In this document: positions 63,498 through 64,000 of the stretch, piece after piece
Layout of the letters: the number at the start of each line of letters is the position of its first letter
How positions within the stretch are numbered: position 1 is the first letter of the stretch
Assembly (NCBI GenBank): GCA_026003335.1
Contig: BPHB01000001.1
Span: forward strand, 828,591 to 892,590
Length of the DNA stretch: 64,000 nucleotides
Direction: 5' to 3'
From: Chitinophagales bacterium
GTDB taxonomy: Bacteria; Bacteroidota; Bacteroidia; Chitinophagales; CAIOSU01
Program-made: the position numbers and the translations under genes
The notes under the pieces: generated by a model
Told to the model about the DNA's origin: nothing
The model's database searches: none
What the model saw: the letters and a program-made list of their open reading frames with translations, nothing else

Positions 63498-64000
63498 GTG
63501 AATCGGGTAATCAAAGTGTTTGTCTTTTTCGTGCTACCGACATGTATGCCTGCAGCCGGTTGGACACAGCAGCCTTTTGACGTGCTGCACTATGCCATAC
63601 ATTTGAACCTGACAAACCTGAGCGCACGTACTCTAAGCGGGAAAACCACCGTAACAATCCGATCTGCTCAGCAGCCGCTTCAGCAGGTCAGTTTGAGTTT
63701 GCTCAGCCTGCAGGTTGATTCGGTGAGGGTGGGTAATCAGTCGGCTCCTTTTACCAATGACGATACGCTTATCCTGATTTCTTTGCCTCAGCCGGTCATT
63801 GCCGGTGACTCTGCTGAAATCACTATATGGTATCATGGACAGCCGGTAACCGATGCCTCCTGGGGCGGATTTTATTTTACAGGAAATTACGCCTTCAACA
63901 TAGGAGTGGGCTTTGATTCGGAGCCCCATAACTTCGGCCGGGTATGGTTTCCCTGTATAGATAATTTCACCGATAAAGCTACCTATGATATACAAGTCAC
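63498..64000 (+). CDS. M1-family metallopeptidase, N-terminal part (cut by window edge)
   Basis: A frame open to the right edge, 167 codons seen. Starts at GTG 63498 with a signal peptide (VFVFFVLPTCMPAAG). The visible part matches the N-terminal beta domain of M1 aminopeptidases: FDVLHYAIHLNL, TLSGKTTVTIRS, and GGFYFTGNYAFNIGVGFDSEPHNFGRVWFPCIDNFTDKATY (seen across 63860-63990). The zinc site HEXXH lies beyond the window, so activity cannot be checked. Confidence 0.8.
   Translation, partial: MNRVIKVFVFFVLPTCMPAAGWTQQPFDVLHYAIHLNLTNLSARTLSGKTTVTIRSAQQPLQQVSLSLLSLQVDSVRVGNQSAPFTNDDTLILISLPQPVIAGDSAEITIWYHGQPVTDASWGGFYFTGNYAFNIGVGFDSEPHNFGRVWFPCIDNFTDKATYDIQV

Overview
The window comes from a member of the Bacteroidota, probably from the Chitinophagales/Saprospirales side of the phylum. 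Several things point there. At least six proteins have SprB-type repeats and/or C-terminal type IX secretion (T9SS) sorting domains. TonB-linked and BamA-like outer-membrane proteins are present. There is a FloA-NfeD pair. Several genes have TAnnTTTG-type -7 boxes, and Shine-Dalgarno sites are largely absent. The species cannot be named from the sequence.

Region 1 (1-28930, all minus strand) is a cluster of very large secreted, modular surface proteins followed by a secreted esterase. Each adhesin-like protein has a signal peptide, a mosaic of SprB, HYR-like, malectin, SdrD_B-like, cysteine-rich and unnamed domains, and usually a T9SS C-terminal domain. The first is cut by the window edge and is a paralog of the protein at 21089-27259. 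Two of the giants are broken in this sequence. One has a single-base frameshift near 11608. The other (12021-20927) is broken by corrupted copies inside a tandem 237-bp repeat array, most likely a repeat-assembly problem. Hairpin terminators and separate leaders suggest that the genes are transcribed singly.

Region 2 (28931-33702) holds a tRNA-Arg(ACG) with a clear terminator, a minus-strand lipoprotein-NfeD-FloA operon, and a plus-strand run of rlmH, a rhomboid protease and threonine aldolase.

Region 3 (33715-43116, minus) is a tight nine-gene operon: siroheme sulfite reductase, uroporphyrinogen-III methyltransferase, precorrin-2 dehydrogenase, an iron-sulfur PAPS/APS reductase, then hemA, hemC, hemD, hemB and hemL. 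It makes siroheme from glutamyl-tRNA and uses it to assimilate sulfate. In front of it is the most interesting element of the window. A TTG-N20-TACATTTG promoter abuts a 31-codon reading frame with eight consecutive cysteine codons. This is followed by an intrinsic terminator and an overlapping antiterminator fold. It looks like a cysteine-sensing transcription attenuator for the whole sulfur and tetrapyrrole operon.

Region 4 (43226-64000) is a housekeeping and envelope region. It contains a lipoprotein, a CobB-type sirtuin overlapping a Nudix hydrolase, an outer-membrane beta-barrel protein, and an RNA methyltransferase and a BamA/TamA-like protein whose divergent start codons overlap. It continues with an FG-GAP T9SS protein, an HYC_CC_PP-like protein with a TonB receptor (likely metal related), ychF, a GH3-family protein, gltD, a nucleoside transporter, panB, and the start of an M1 aminopeptidase. 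No mobile element, CRISPR array or rRNA was seen.
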